From assembly GCA_019843655.1 (NCBI GenBank), contig JACDQD010000102.1, positions 6,953,501-7,017,500 of the forward strand: a stretch of DNA of 64,000 nucleotides. Reading direction: 5' to 3'. The translations under genes and the position numbers were made by a program. The notes under the pieces were generated by a model, which worked only from the letters and a program-made list of their open reading frames with translations, was not told where the DNA came from and ran no database searches. The stretch comes from Lethocerus indicus. Taxonomy: Eukaryota; Arthropoda; Insecta; Hemiptera; Belostomatidae. Below are positions 13,144-25,145 of this stretch, one piece after another (position 1 is the stretch's first letter; each line of letters opens with the position of its first letter).

Positions 13144-13150
13144 CCCTCCC
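13061..13150. repeat. Long interrupted (CT)n microsatellite
   Basis: About 90 bases of almost pure C/T alternation with a few CCC interruptions, the longest simple repeat in the window. Predicted frames across it on both strands, with Ser-Leu or Arg-Glu repeats, are products of the repeat and not genes. Confidence 0.97.
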
Positions 13151-14019
13151 CTTTTTTTGTGTCTATATTTCGGACACGGGATTAAAGCGTCGGCCCATCC
13201 CAACTGGCGAGCGCGTATTCCCCGGCCGGCTGTAAATTCGGCAACTGTTGTACGAGTACCGCGCTAAACGGATTTGGCCCGCGGAGCGACATCGGAATCG
13301 TTGGGAGTGCTACGCGGAGGGGAGGCGGGATAATTTATTCCAATATTTTGTGCCCGGAATATACCGCGTTCGATACGTGATTCAACCGGCGGTGGCAGTT
13401 TATAAATTGGGACATTCCAAATTACTTTTAAATTCCATTCAAATATCTCTTATAAGACCGAATCCTATGAGCGAATTGGGTATCGTTTTAAAGAATTCAA
13501 AGTAATATTATACAGTATGTACCTCAGCTTTCGTGCCATTAGTCTGTCTTTATATGCAAGATTAAATTGGATGTTTGCAAATAGGCAGCGGTTCTATGGA
13601 ATTACGGAGAAAATTTCCTCCAGTGGGATATCAAAATGAACCTTATTTCACAAAATAGGCCATAAACATTCGAGCATAATTCGCTTTACAAATAAATCGT
13701 GCCAAATTCTTGGCAGCTAGTCACCTGCGAGCGCAGCTGCTCCCATGAATCTTCACTGAAAATTCCCTGAATTAAATCTAAGCGTCTGAAATCTCGGTAG
13801 GCGCGTTTCTTTAAATTATAGTGTTTTCCTTCGAGGCTTTAAAACAGCCCTCATCCGGGTGTTTTATCGGGAATTGATTTTCGAAATTACACAAAGTCTA
13901 ACAGCTACGTTGATAAGACATAATGATTAAACGAAAAAACAGATTTTAAAACAGATTTGGTCCGTCACTCTTGGACTTACTCCTTTCGTTTATGTCAGGC
14001 AGAAATTTTCTCGTTAAAT

Positions 14020-14045
14020 CCTTACCTGGGTTAGGGGACGAAATG
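14020..14045 (-). promoter_or_regulatory. Weak candidate zero-length exon motif, minus strand
   Basis: On the minus strand a pyrimidine-rich stretch (TTTCGTCCCCTAACCCAG, CAG at 14028-14026) is followed directly by GTAAGG (14025-14020). The arrangement is ratchet-point-like but the pyrimidine tract is broken by purines. It lies on the opposite strand to the better site at 22304, so both cannot belong to one intron. Confidence 0.2.
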
Positions 14046-14426
14046 AGGTTTCTAATGAGATTCCGACCGGTGGAAACGCTAGCGAATCCTTCTGTTTTTA
14101 TTACTTTTTTAGCACACCCAAATTACAAATACATGTAATTACAAATCAATATTTTCAGTTGCAGTTAAATATTTTGTTGAAGCGTAGAAAACGAGATGTT
14201 AACATCGGTATATACTGTATATTCTCAAAAAAATTGATGAACAGAAGATACATGTGAGATAACGTATGTAAAACTCGATCAGACGTCGGTTTCCGTTGAC
14301 GACGGCTTTCACGCAATTATGAATTAAACGTTGAACACAAGCAGAAAACTTGAGAATGCATGATGGCGTCCTCTCGACTTCTACCTTCTGTGCGGGACAT
14401 AATTCCTGTAGGCCTGGGCGACGATC

Positions 14427-14444
14427 CCCTCTCTCTCTCTCTCT
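14427..14444. repeat. (CT)n microsatellite
   Basis: About eight to nine CT units in moderately GC-rich sequence. Confidence 0.85.
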
Positions 14445-15749
14445 AAAGCATCCGAAGTTTTCACTATAACAAGTTAGGCTGTGTTTCACATTAAACTGAG
14501 AATAAGTCCTGCGAAGCAATTTTGCCCAAAAAGCCTATGATCAATACCTTCCAAGCCTTCCCCTGGCTACCTTCCAAGAGAATATACACGCACATTTTTG
14601 ACACTTACAGTTTAGGTATGTAAACCTTTTAAACATTTATTACACACCTGAAAAACCGAAAAATCAATAGAAATCGAAATTATTTGCCTATATTCGCGAA
14701 TGTGTAATTAATAATACTTAGGACTTTAGTTACTGAACATAATTTGAATATTCGCCATTTTCTAACGCGCTGTGATTTGAAACATTTTTGGAAAGCACTG
14801 TTTCATCTGTTTGAAACGTAGTTCTCTTAAAACCTTTAACTGAAACTACGCACGAATTTTCTATTTATTCGATTGCAGCGAAACTCATAATTCGGAATAA
14901 TAGGTGCTAATAATTTATCATTCGCTAAATAGCTGATGGCGGAGTTCCTTTGTGGGGACGCTCTTCAATCATGTCACGAAAGATCAGCTATTTAAGCCAT
15001 TGCTCTTCTTCCTTACTCCACCACCGTATTCCGCTTCATTTGGCCATTCCCGAAATATGGGGACGTGGGCTTCAAGGAGTTTCAGTCTTTTCAGGATGTA
15101 CGAGTGTCTAAAAAACCTAATTTACAATTTTTATTACATTTATTTACCTTGTTGTGTAGTATTTGGTTTTAAATTTATACTATTTAAATTAGTTCACTAC
15201 TGAGTATATAACTCATTTCCACAATCAAACGGATATAAGGGTACAAGAGTATAGTTTTATTTGTATTATCAGTTAGTTTCTAGTCTGTTTTTGCTATGTT
15301 ATATTTATTGCAGCGAGAGAGCTTCCCTATTCCCGGGGGTTTTTAATTTGTAAAATTAATGTTGACTTTTTAACCGCTCGTTTAGTACTGAATTTTCCCG
15401 CTTGATTTCCCACCAGAAACATCTTCAGATTTTCTCTATTATTCAACGTGGCATATTTCATTAATTATGCAAAAATAAGGGAAAACGAGAGAAAGACAGA
15501 GACTGGGACGGTGCCGGAAAATTTTAATTTTGTCCGACTTTCTAGAGGAAGAGAAAAGAAGCAGCATTTTCAGGATGAGTCAGAAATTGTCAAGACTGCT
15601 TTCCGGCCTTAATGAGGGCTTGTCTACATTGAGTGACAGAAAGATCCTGTAGGAGGGGGCGTCCAAGACCCGGGCGGATTACCTGTCGGATTAACTGAAT
15701 CACGGGATTAGCAAAAGCTCTCAGGGGTCATCTTTTACCCCCGGGCTCT

Positions 15750-15773
15750 GGGGGTGGGGGTGGGGGGTGAGGG
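15750..15773 (+). other. Canonical G-quadruplex motif
   Basis: Four G-runs of 5, 5, 6 and 3 bases, with loops T, T and TGA, match the canonical G-quadruplex pattern with very short loops. It sits in a GC-rich island (about 15600-15860). Short loops and long runs predict a stable fold if single-stranded. Confidence 0.75.
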
Positions 15774-18700
15774 AGCCGGGCTAAAGTTCAGCCCTCAGCA
15801 ATCATTTGTTGTAAGTTAACAGGAGAGAGCTTGAGGCACGGCCGGGTCGGGGAAGGGAAAGCTTGGTCAGCTCCCAATCAGATAATGGGATTGAAGTCAC
15901 AGTTACGACGATTTACAACTCTGAGCCCTCGCCTCTCTGCCCTTCCACTCGGTTCTAATATCGATATGACAAATTGACTTCGGGTACAATTCTGTCCTTG
16001 CAAGAACTCTTTCCCTACTATAATCTACTGTTAGTACCAGACCTACCACATTACGTCGCTGAAATTTTTCAACATACGAGTTCAACACATTTTGCTAATT
16101 TGTCTTCCTGTCACCCCCGAGCATAAGACAGATAAAGAGTAATATTCGCTAAAATGAATTTGGGCAATGTTTGCATTCGTAACGGAAATTAGAAGCTATT
16201 TTTCTACGGTTTAACGACCTTAAATTATTGGACGCCTTGACCAAAATATTTCCGTACAAGCTTTTCGTTGAAGAAAAACCAAGGCAGCGGCGAATTCGTT
16301 GGGGTGCATCGTTTTTTTGACCGCAACGTTTCGATCGTAGGCCCTCCATCCATAAAGTAGTGCCCCTTTTATTAGAACATTTTTGGAGGAACGTAATTCG
16401 GTACGTGGACTGGTCTTAATTGCTCGGGGCCGGCTGCCCCTCCGGCATTAGTGGAGCCGGACACGTGCTTTTTATCGTTCCTGCCTCCTTCATTTTCCGC
16501 CCTAATTATAACAATTATTTCCCCGGGATACGTCCCTCACGGTCTAACGGCTTTTTTTCAGCCCCAAACAACGCTGAGCCTTGAAGTATTTGCCGGCCGC
16601 CTCCTGTCCGGCCGTTATTACAAATACCCTTTTTTCGGAAATTAAAAACGAGCTTCTCCTTAGGGAGTTTAAGCTCTCATCCGCGTTAATGAGTTTCGTA
16701 CTTATAGATTTATGGTTGCCTGTCTTAATGGTTAAATCTATTTGTCAAGTCCAGAACCTACTACCTCCGGTGAGTTTATGAATGCTATAGGATATGAGTG
16801 GAAATTCTATACATCGTAATTAACTAGGATCTGGTCTAACTACGCAACTTTTCACCAGTATATATTACGTTAGTCTTGACAGAAATAAAAATGTAAATAA
16901 TATTTTTATTTAAAAGTATTGAATTAGTTTATTCCCAAATTGAAAGATGCCGTCTTAGGTAAAGTAGGAGAAACAAGTTTATTGACAGATAAAGCCTTAC
17001 GCAAATACGACAAGATAGGCGTAGTTTCTTCTTCTGGCCGGTGAGAAATTGAAACCCAACCCACGATAGGATTTAAGGAAAAATACCCGTTTCTATCCTT
17101 ATTACGTGGGACAGTAATTCTTGTTACGTATAAAGCCGATAAGATGCGTCCCAATAAATATAAAGCGGGGATACTGTTAAATGATTCTCCCACCTCGATT
17201 TGTATATATTCTCTCTATTTTTGAAAAAGGCTTGCATTGATTATTTATACAGTTGTACTTTATATTGCGCCCACAGAGAAAAATGGTACTAGATGGTTTT
17301 GTGAGCTCTATTTTTATATTACACGGCCGCTCAACAATATTATATTCTTTAATTAGAGTTCATTTTCTGTTCTTTATTTATGTAATTTATGTATTATTTT
17401 ATCATTTTATTTATAGGGGCTTTAGTGCTTCAGTTAACAGTATAAAATCAAACAAATATGGTTTAATTAATTAATACGCATTGTATTAAATAATACATAA
17501 ATATTCACTTACTTAACACACTTAATTAAAACTAAACATTACCTACATATTAAAAAATAAATGAAGCTGTTTCCATAAGATCATTATGCAAAAAAATTAG
17601 GAAAGATTTAATAATGAACCCATGCTATTTTATTTCGATAAATATTGGGAATTTCGAAACACCTTCACGGCCAACTGATCAAATGTCTACTAATTTGTGA
17701 TGGTCTAAAAAATGTATAATATTGTTCCACACACGGGATTTTAACTTTAGCTTAATTTAATTCCAGTTGTTTTTAACAGACTTACAGGCGCTCAAAATCC
17801 TTCCTTTCCCTTTGTGAATAAAATGGACCATTCTGAATAATAAACGTAATAATAGTGGGAAGTGATAATGATTAAATTGAATTTCGCATTCCACAGGAAT
17901 TGGTTTATTTAATAAGTTGGTGAGGGCATTCGTTAATTGGCTGTTAAAACGTTAAAACGTAGATCCCATTTGTGGACGTTCACTTCTTTCTTTCTGATGC
18001 CATCGTTGTCGAATGCTAACTTTTACTTTGGAATTGGAAGATACTTTGAATGTTTAAATCCTTTCTTAACAATCTCACATTTTCTTAAAACCCGCCTAGT
18101 TATTCCAGCACTTACTTTCTCTTATATTTGTCAAAGAAATGTTTATTATTTTTCACAGTAATATTCAGCTTTTCAGGTAGTCTATATTTTAGCGATCTAA
18201 GTACAAGTGATCAAAGAAATGTAAGAATTTGATCATAATTGGTTTATGCGCAACTCAGTAACTAACTGAGTAAAGGGTAAATTTTTTTATTTTATTGCCT
18301 CAAAATGCTCAAGTTTTTTAGGAAAGTTTGAATTCCGTTATCAGTGCTGCAAATATTTAACTACTATAGCTTATCGAAAAAATTGGTATTACAACTGACT
18401 GTTTAAATGGTGCTGTGATATAGGATATTTTCCAACCTTTATCCTTGTTATGCACATAAAAAATCTATACGTTTCCGCGATAAACCAAACCTTCTTCTCA
18501 GGCAGAATTGGTCAAATGACAGATCCGTCTTGTGTTCCTTCCTTTATGATATTGTAATCCCTCGTGACCTCCTACTTAGATCCCTACCCTTATTATTCCA
18601 CTTTAGACTTGCTTTCCCATATCATATGTCGGATTTTACACGATTATTTCCTATAGATAAATAAGCCTCTTCATAAATTTTAATTGGGCGTTTTCTCATG

Positions 18701-20741
18701 TTAACTTTCGAGTTGCAAACTATTGCGAACAATATTTTATGCACATATACTCACAGAGAAAACAATTGCTTGGCATAAAGCAAGATTATTGTAAATAATT
18801 AAAATAAAACGTTAATAATTGAGTCGGCCTGTATAGGTATACAATAGCTGGAACGAACGGATCAACTCGCAGTAGATTGGAAAAATGATTCTTAAAAAAT
18901 TAGGTCAGGTACGCTGTAATGGGCTATTGAATGGGCTGTAATTCAGCTCTGAATCATTTTTAACAAATATAAAGCCCTTTCGGAGGTTAATTTATCTTAT
19001 TTATGAGGCTCATAATAAAGTCAAGGATTGGGTCTCATTCGTTATTCTGATGGCATTGTTAATGCAGCCCTTTATGCAGCTACAGAATTGGCCCGGGGTA
19101 TAAATCTGAAATAATAAGACACGTTTTATCTTTATCCTGTTCTTATATTAGGCGAAGCTGTTCCTCACGCTGATTTATATTGTTTCAATTCTTTATACTG
19201 TACATAACTTTAGATATAGCTTTGATATAAAGTTCGATTTCTAAAAATGTTTAGTACGGATTACCGTCTTGTCTATATTTGACATTAAATGTATTCTGGT
19301 CAGAATGAAACAAAACGAACACTCTTCCAGGTAGTCTGGAATAATAGTTAATAATATACTCCATGAGAAGCAAATGACAAAGAATGTCCGAAAATAACTA
19401 CTAGGATAAGAATCCTAGAGGCCGTAGTGAAGAGGAAGTAAGTGACCTCCAGGACGGGATTGTAATTTTGTTGTAAATTTCGCACAACCAGGGAAGTACG
19501 ACGTGCGGTCGCGCCCCAGGAAGGCTTACGTGTAATTTATCTGTACTTAGCGCTCCTGGATAATAAAGTGCGAAGATTTCGGAGCCGCGGCACTTATCGC
19601 GTTCTCGTTTTCAAACTGATAAAGTCCTGCCTGTATTATTCCTTTTCGGCAGTATCCAACCCCCCTCTCTTCGGACTGGAAATTTACGGTCGTCCCGACG
19701 CTCAGTTGGCTAATCTTTTGGCGTGATCTCCGGTGTGCCGCCTTTCTATCTGCAAGAGGTTTAGGTTACAACACTTCCGCAGCTTATCGGATCCATGGCC
19801 GGATCGCCGTCCCTTCCACTTGTGTTCTTCACTGTGTACCAGCCCAACTAGAGAACAGAGTGGCCCCGAAAGGATATACATTCCTCAAAATCGAGAGTTA
19901 TCGGCAGATACCAAATACTTATCGAGCATGAAAAACCTTCAGAGGAATGAAGCAAAAGATCATTAGTTTTTAGTCGTGGCACTTTTTCTGTCAACCGCGT
20001 TTTCGATTCTCCGTCTCCCTTCCTTGGAAGTGTGCCCAGCGGGGCTGTTCTTTGATCGGTGTTAAGCCTTGTAATTACATTTTCATTTTATTTGAGCGCG
20101 GCAGCGGACCGTCAGTGGACGTCGGTGGGTAGGCATGCACGCGTTTGTAATTGCGGTGGGGGATTCGAACTGAGCGGAAATAAACCAGATTTGGAAAAGG
20201 AATAATTGTTGGAAAGGGCTTGGTGATCGGGCGGACAATGCGGACGGGGCTGCAATTCATCGCCCACAACGCGCTCCGCTAGTCGAATAATTGTCAGCGA
20301 ACGCCAATCAACGGTTTTATTATTGGGTGCCGGGCCTATAATATTTTCGCGAATTAAACCCTCAGTCGCCGCTGATTTATTGGAGAGGCCGCGCCCACTG
20401 GAATTTTGCTGTCCTGGTTTCAAATTAAATCATCGAGCTAAATGGTCCAACTGAAATTATCTATTACCGGGCGGTTGTGTTTAGTTAAAATGAGAAAAAT
20501 GTTCCCTTCTACACACTATAATTTAGCTCAATATGAATCCTCCAATTGAAAGTTAAATTATACTGTATCATTGATATAATGCATTTAATCCATTAATCGA
20601 TTCTTGCGCCTTAACTGTCGAATTATCAACAAACTAATGAGGTATTCAATATCCTGGACTAGTATTTTCACTTATACTTTGCAAGTTCTGCAGTCAAGGT
20701 GCATAAACCCCTAAAATGAGAATTGGAGTTAATCAGCTTAT
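15774..20741. other. Long, mainly AT-rich gene-free stretch
   Basis: A few GC-rich patches (16400-16640, 19480-19830) lie in otherwise strongly AT-rich DNA (16800-19400 especially). Frames are at most 103 codons and unrecognised. I see no repeat or RNA gene here that I can support. Confidence 0.55.
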
Positions 20742-20870
20742 ATTAGTTTAGAATACCTGTTTTGTGGTCTACGAGGGCTTGGAATACAGTAGATTTCGTG
20801 TGTTTCTGTCTCTTCTCGCTAGTTTGGTCTTTTGCTAAACCGGTTTCGGCTGCTCGCCATCTTCAGTAGC
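20742..20870 (-). repeat. Dispersed repeat family, copy A (near full length)
   Basis: Read on the minus strand, this copy begins CTGAAGATGGCGAGCAGCC and continues GAAACCGGTTTAGCAAAAG. Its tail has CGAAATCTACTGTATTCC, then GTAGACCACAAAACAGG. The tail aligns closely with copy E at 48768-48893, so the unit is at least 125 bp. The core GGTTT/AGCAAA/AGACC forms a 5-bp stem with one G-U pair. The pattern (GAAGATGG...GCCGAAACC) recalls termini of Penelope-like elements, but the class is inferred. No long open frame is attached. Confidence 0.8.
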
Positions 20871-20960
20871 GGTGTTAGTCACTTTGGCACTTTGGATGTT
20901 TTTAGGGCATCCTCACTGCACTGTCACTGTCACTTGTACTGTGGTGGTTGTCCGTTTGTC

Positions 20961-20976
20961 GTGTGTGTGTGTGTGT
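20961..20976. repeat. (GT)n microsatellite
   Basis: Eight GT units, immediately beyond repeat copy A. Confidence 0.85.
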
Positions 20977-21537
20977 CTTGTTATTGTGATTTTCGGGATA
21001 TTTTTTGCCTTATTCGGGTTTAAGTGGAACAGTTCAATAAAAACGGTGACTAGCGGCTCTTGGCCGTTGTTTGGCCTCCGCTTTTACCTCACGCGAAGCG
21101 AGGCCAGCGTGAAGCGGCACAATTAAGCCTGTTAATTTTCTTCCTCGGAGGCAGGACACAATGAATAGAGCTTGTTATAACCGCATTAGGGGCCGAAACG
21201 GTGAAAGGGTCGAATAACTCGCGTTTGAATTTAGCCTTAAGGAAGGTAACTCGGCGAACTTTTGACTCCGCCGCCCTCCCCCCTCCCTCTTGGATGATTC
21301 GGTTATATCCCGGTGCGAAGTTGATCGACAAGGGGAACCCTTCTTGACCTGGAATAAATTATCTGAAAAATGTAACGGCTCATCACTCGATAAAATTTTG
21401 GGACGCCTTAAATACTTCTGGGAGGATATGGTGTGACTTGAGATTTTTGGACTAAGGTTTTTTAGGGTTTCGAGGGTCGTTCTGTCTGCACTGACTGTAA
21501 AGGTTATCCATCACCTAATTTACTGACGGAATGCCCT

Positions 21538-21600
21538 TGATGTCGGCGAGAAGCCGCAACCGATCTGCCAGAAAACCGAATCTGGAAACAAAAGATGTGA
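21538..21600 (+). repeat. Dispersed repeat family, copy F (degenerate)
   Basis: GGCGAGAAGCCGCAACCGAT aligns base for base with GGCGAGCAGCCGAAACCGGT of copy A, and the following bases (CTGCCAGAAAACCGAA) keep the register. The hairpin core no longer pairs, so this copy looks old. It lies about 0.7 kb from copy A and in the opposite orientation. Confidence 0.6.
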
Positions 21601-22044
21601 AAGTATGATGATATAATTGAGTTACCGTCGAATAACACGGGTAATTCGGATACGATTCAACCTCCTGGTTTTGTGATTCTATAGAGAACTCCATATTTAT
21701 TCTATAGAGATCCTCAAACGTCCTTTAGTACGGCGTTTTAGTATTAATAGTGCCTCCCTTAACTAGGGGGTGGAGTTTTGTCCACGCAGCCATTTCACGT
21801 TGACAGCCACCCGCGATATCAGTATTGTATATGCAGCCTTTCATATTGTGTCCGTGAGAGAATATATAGGTTGTCACGGTCAGGGATTTCAATTTTGCTC
21901 GAATTGTACCCCCGATTCACAACGAGCCGGCGACCAGAAACATTTTCTAGAGAAGAATTCTTGGCGCGTCGGCCAAATGTGTGTACATCCGATTTGGCAA
22001 GGAACCTGAATGGGCGAGTTTCGTTTTTCGTCACTTGACGAATA

Positions 22045-22112
22045 GATATTATTTTCGTCGGCATCGAACCCACAACGATTGTGAGGCGGGCCGATAAGCC
22101 GGCCTGTGAGTT
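22045..22112 (-). repeat. tRNA-derived SINE-like head or tRNA relic
   Basis: On the minus strand, CCGGCTTATCGG (about 22101-22090) resembles a polymerase III A box. GGTTCGATGCC (22070-22060) is an almost exact B box, with GCCTCAC between them as in many tRNAs. The A-to-B spacing (about 30 bp) fits a tRNA. No clean acceptor stem was found, so a SINE head or decayed tRNA is likelier than a working tRNA. A 123-codon minus-strand frame across it has no recognised motif. Confidence 0.45.
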
Positions 22113-22280
22113 TAGACAGGGGTCACGTAGCCTTGATACGACGATAGCAATTTGACGTAACCTGTAGTTCACATAACTGTTACCGCTCAATAAAATAGAT
22201 GAGCCGCCGAATTCCTATTGTTATAACTGTTGAACCAGTCAGCATGTTAAAAGCAGTTTACATTTCTTATTAAATCGTAT

Positions 22281-22310
22281 ATTAATGTAAATTTTTTTTT
22301 CAGGTGAGTA
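22281..22310 (+). promoter_or_regulatory. Candidate recursive splice site (ratchet point)
   Basis: Nine Ts (22292-22300) are followed by CAG (22301-22303) and directly by GTGAGT (22304-22309). ATTAATG at 22281-22287 could serve as a branch point at a normal distance. A strong acceptor fused to a consensus donor with no exon between is the known signature of recursive splicing, in which very long insect introns are removed in steps. If used, the window lies inside a long plus-strand intron. No flanking exon is visible, so function is inferred. Confidence 0.5.
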
Positions 22311-22400
22311 CACATACAGAAATCGGCATTCGTCAAGGTTTAAGCGTATACTGTTTTAGGACATTTAGGACGGTATGAATCATAAATTCCAGATCTCAGA

Positions 22401-22430
22401 TAAATAAATAAATAAATATATATATATACA
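22401..22430. repeat. (TAAA)n/(TA)n compound microsatellite
   Basis: About four TAAA-type units run directly into five to six TA units. This marks the start of a strongly AT-rich stretch. Confidence 0.85.
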
Positions 22431-24059
22431 CATGTGTGGGAGTGTGATGTAATATTTTCATGGGTCTGGAAGATATTAACCATGTTATTACTAAAAATAG
22501 CATTAACGAAACATGAATTTTGTTGCTAAAGAAATTACTGACGAGTTAAAATCAGATCAACACTTCTTGGTCCATATTTAAGGCCATATATAAGAGGAAA
22601 ATTTAAATTAAAGATTATTAAAATCTCTTTTTATAAACAATGATGGTAAATTTCGCGGGAAAAATAATTTAAATTAAATTATAGTTTATATATAATTATG
22701 TTAAAGTGAATTAAGTTTAAATGAATTCACTTTTCAACTCCCCTGGAAATGAGAAAGAAAATATTATTTTATAGAAAATATTCATTTTCTCTCTTGTTGT
22801 TATAACCGGAACACCAATGGGATTTTCATGTACGCTATATAAGAGATAATAATAACTAGTGCTCGATAGCTATGCATTAATTATTTCAAAGCTCAAAGCT
22901 TCATCATTCAAAATATTATTTACAGTTAAACTGCAATTTGACAATTATTACTTTTTTTTTGGAGAATGTATTAGAAAAATTGGAATATATTTCCGAGTGT
23001 TAACCACAGAGATTTAAAAAATGATTATTCACCAGTCGCCGGTTCCCTTGTCCTATTTTATACCGATTCCATCTTTCGCGTCGATTTGTTTCTATAACAC
23101 ACGTAACGGGTGTTAATAGCGGAGAATCGCGAAAAAGTCATCAATGAAATTGGAACTCAATCATACTTTGAAACTTGGATTTATATTCTGAAACTAACCA
23201 AGTATTGTAACAGATATCAGTAGTTTTTAAATCTTAACATTAATTAGCTTATTAGCTTATCATTCATTAACTCTACATTTAGTTCACTTATTATGAGTTT
23301 TAAATAATAATTCGATGTTTATATAAACTTTTTAATTTCAAGAACTTTGGCTAGATAAGAAAAGAAGATTTTCGTATTTCCGAAAAAATATCATTATTTA
23401 AAGCAGAGTTATGTGCCGAAATTAAAATATAAAACAGCGAAGTTTCCCAGGAGTGCCGACTCGCTCTTTTCGAACTTTTAACACTGTTGAAACTTTGTGA
23501 GAAGTCCGCTTGTTTTATTTCCTTTTTTATTGATTTAGGGTGGCCGGTTTAGATTATTAGACGGATCGTTCATAAGGGGAGCCCCTGCCCACTGATTGCT
23601 TTGGAGTTGTAAAATTTCGCCATTGGCCCCTCAGTTTTCCTCCTCAAGTAATTGGGCCAGAGAAAGAAATCATTTTTTAACAACGTTGAACCAGGAATTA
23701 TTCATTTTAAACTTGTTCCACTTTTCGCACTTTCTCGGTTCTATTTGCACAACTCTCCGGGAGTACAGTCCATCCTATGAATTACCTGTATTACTATAAA
23801 ATTACAGGATTAGTTTGTTTGCACCCGAAAATCTGATTTACTGCATTCTTATTATTAGGTAAATTAGGTAGATCTAGTAGAAGTTTCGACTTAAAAAATA
23901 AAATATCTTCTCTGCACTCTTACAGTGATATTTTCGCGTTAAAGTTTTCTTCGTCAAAGTAATAGATCTATACGGCTATTCATAAATTAAGGCCAGTGTT
24001 GCAGTTAGTTGCAATTTCTGAACTCGCTTCACAATTATAAGAGAAAATCTTTTCGAAAA
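22431..24059. other. AT-rich gene-free stretch
   Basis: Strongly AT-rich, with no frame above 67 codons and no repeat I can identify. Confidence 0.65.
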
Positions 24060-25145
24060 TTAATTCCGCCGGGAGGATTCGGAAATCCGGGTTAAAAACA
24101 ATATTGCCGGGGCCGACGTACTTGTAGAACAAGGGAGGCGGCCGACGGGCGGGCGGGTGTTTCTCTGCCAGAATGCAGCATTAGTCCGTCTGGGGGCGGC
24201 GTTTATCATTTTCAGAGTCAAGATTAAATTCCAGGGGGGCCGACGGAGGCCGGGGCATTTGGCTGTGTTGTGATGAAATAAGGCCGGTTTGCCGGGCGAA
24301 GAGATTATTGCCGGTAATAACTCAGCGGGAGGCGCGCCTAGCCGGCTAGCGCTGCCCCACTCTATATTGCAGACGTGTCCCGATTTAAACGACCGGCACA
24401 AAAAAAATATTAAAATTAAAGCCTCCTCTCGACCAGAAGCCCGGTGACAGGTCGAACCGAATCCGTTGAAAACGGTCGCCGCCAGTCTAGCAGTCTAGCG
24501 GATTTATATTTGCCAAAATATCTACTGCTGTAACCCGTCTTTTGTGCCAACAGTAGAAAAAGGTCATGTTTGCGAGGAACTAGAAATAGTTTTCTATTTC
24601 TTTTCGTCATGAATTTCGATACATAGATGCATTACGAGATCCATTCTCAACCTGACCTAGTTGGGATGAAGTTAGTTGTCTGAAAATATGTATAAGGCCG
24701 TTAAATTCTTAGGTCACTTAGAGGTAGACATATAACCGTCTTACTTTATTACCTTTCTTATTGTTCAAGTGAGGTGAAAATATTTAATTTCTTAGAATTA
24801 ATGGAAGAATTACTTCCCTTAATTATTTAGCGATAAAGAAATCTTCCAGTCATTTTTGTCCGGGGGAAAAACATTTTATGGGACAAGTAAGTCGATCATA
24901 AAATACAAATTTGGTTGACGCCAAATGGAGGTTTGAGTTTAATTTCGAGGCGGTCCGAGCCTCCTGTTAGAATCTTGGGCATGCTTCGATTAGTTTGGGA
25001 TAAACGACTTGAACGTTGGAGGCCGGCCCATGCTAAAAGGGTTTACCGGAATTTCCTGTCAGGTAGACCGCGAGCGACCGCAACACCGCCCCCGGACCGG
25101 CCCCCAGAGAGGAGCCCGCCCTCAGAAGTCAACCCTCCTTACTAG
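24060..25145. other. Two GC-rich blocks without a recognised gene
   Basis: Bases 24060-24370 and 24920-25140 are GC-rich with many CpG and CCGG sites. They hold frames of 113 codons (minus strand) and 76 codons (plus strand). The predicted peptides are rich in Arg, Pro and Gly, as GC-rich non-coding DNA gives, and show no domain I recognise. They could be CpG-rich regulatory islands; nothing in the sequence proves this. Confidence 0.4.

Larger units (their letters stand above)
13151..15749. other. Mostly AT-rich non-coding stretch
   Basis: GC-rich at its left edge (to about 13330), then AT-rich. It contains the (CT)n run at 14427-14444 and a minus-strand juxtaposed splice-site motif at about 14020-14045. 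No recognisable gene. From about 15600 the DNA becomes GC-rich again. Confidence 0.55.

Noticed and set aside
12955..13235. Overlapping frames rich in Arg-Glu or Ser-Leu repeats
   Set aside because: Direct translation of the (CT)n microsatellite.
18160..18182. TTTTCAG joined to GTAGTC as a ratchet point
   Set aside because: The acceptor is fair but GTAGTC is a poor donor.
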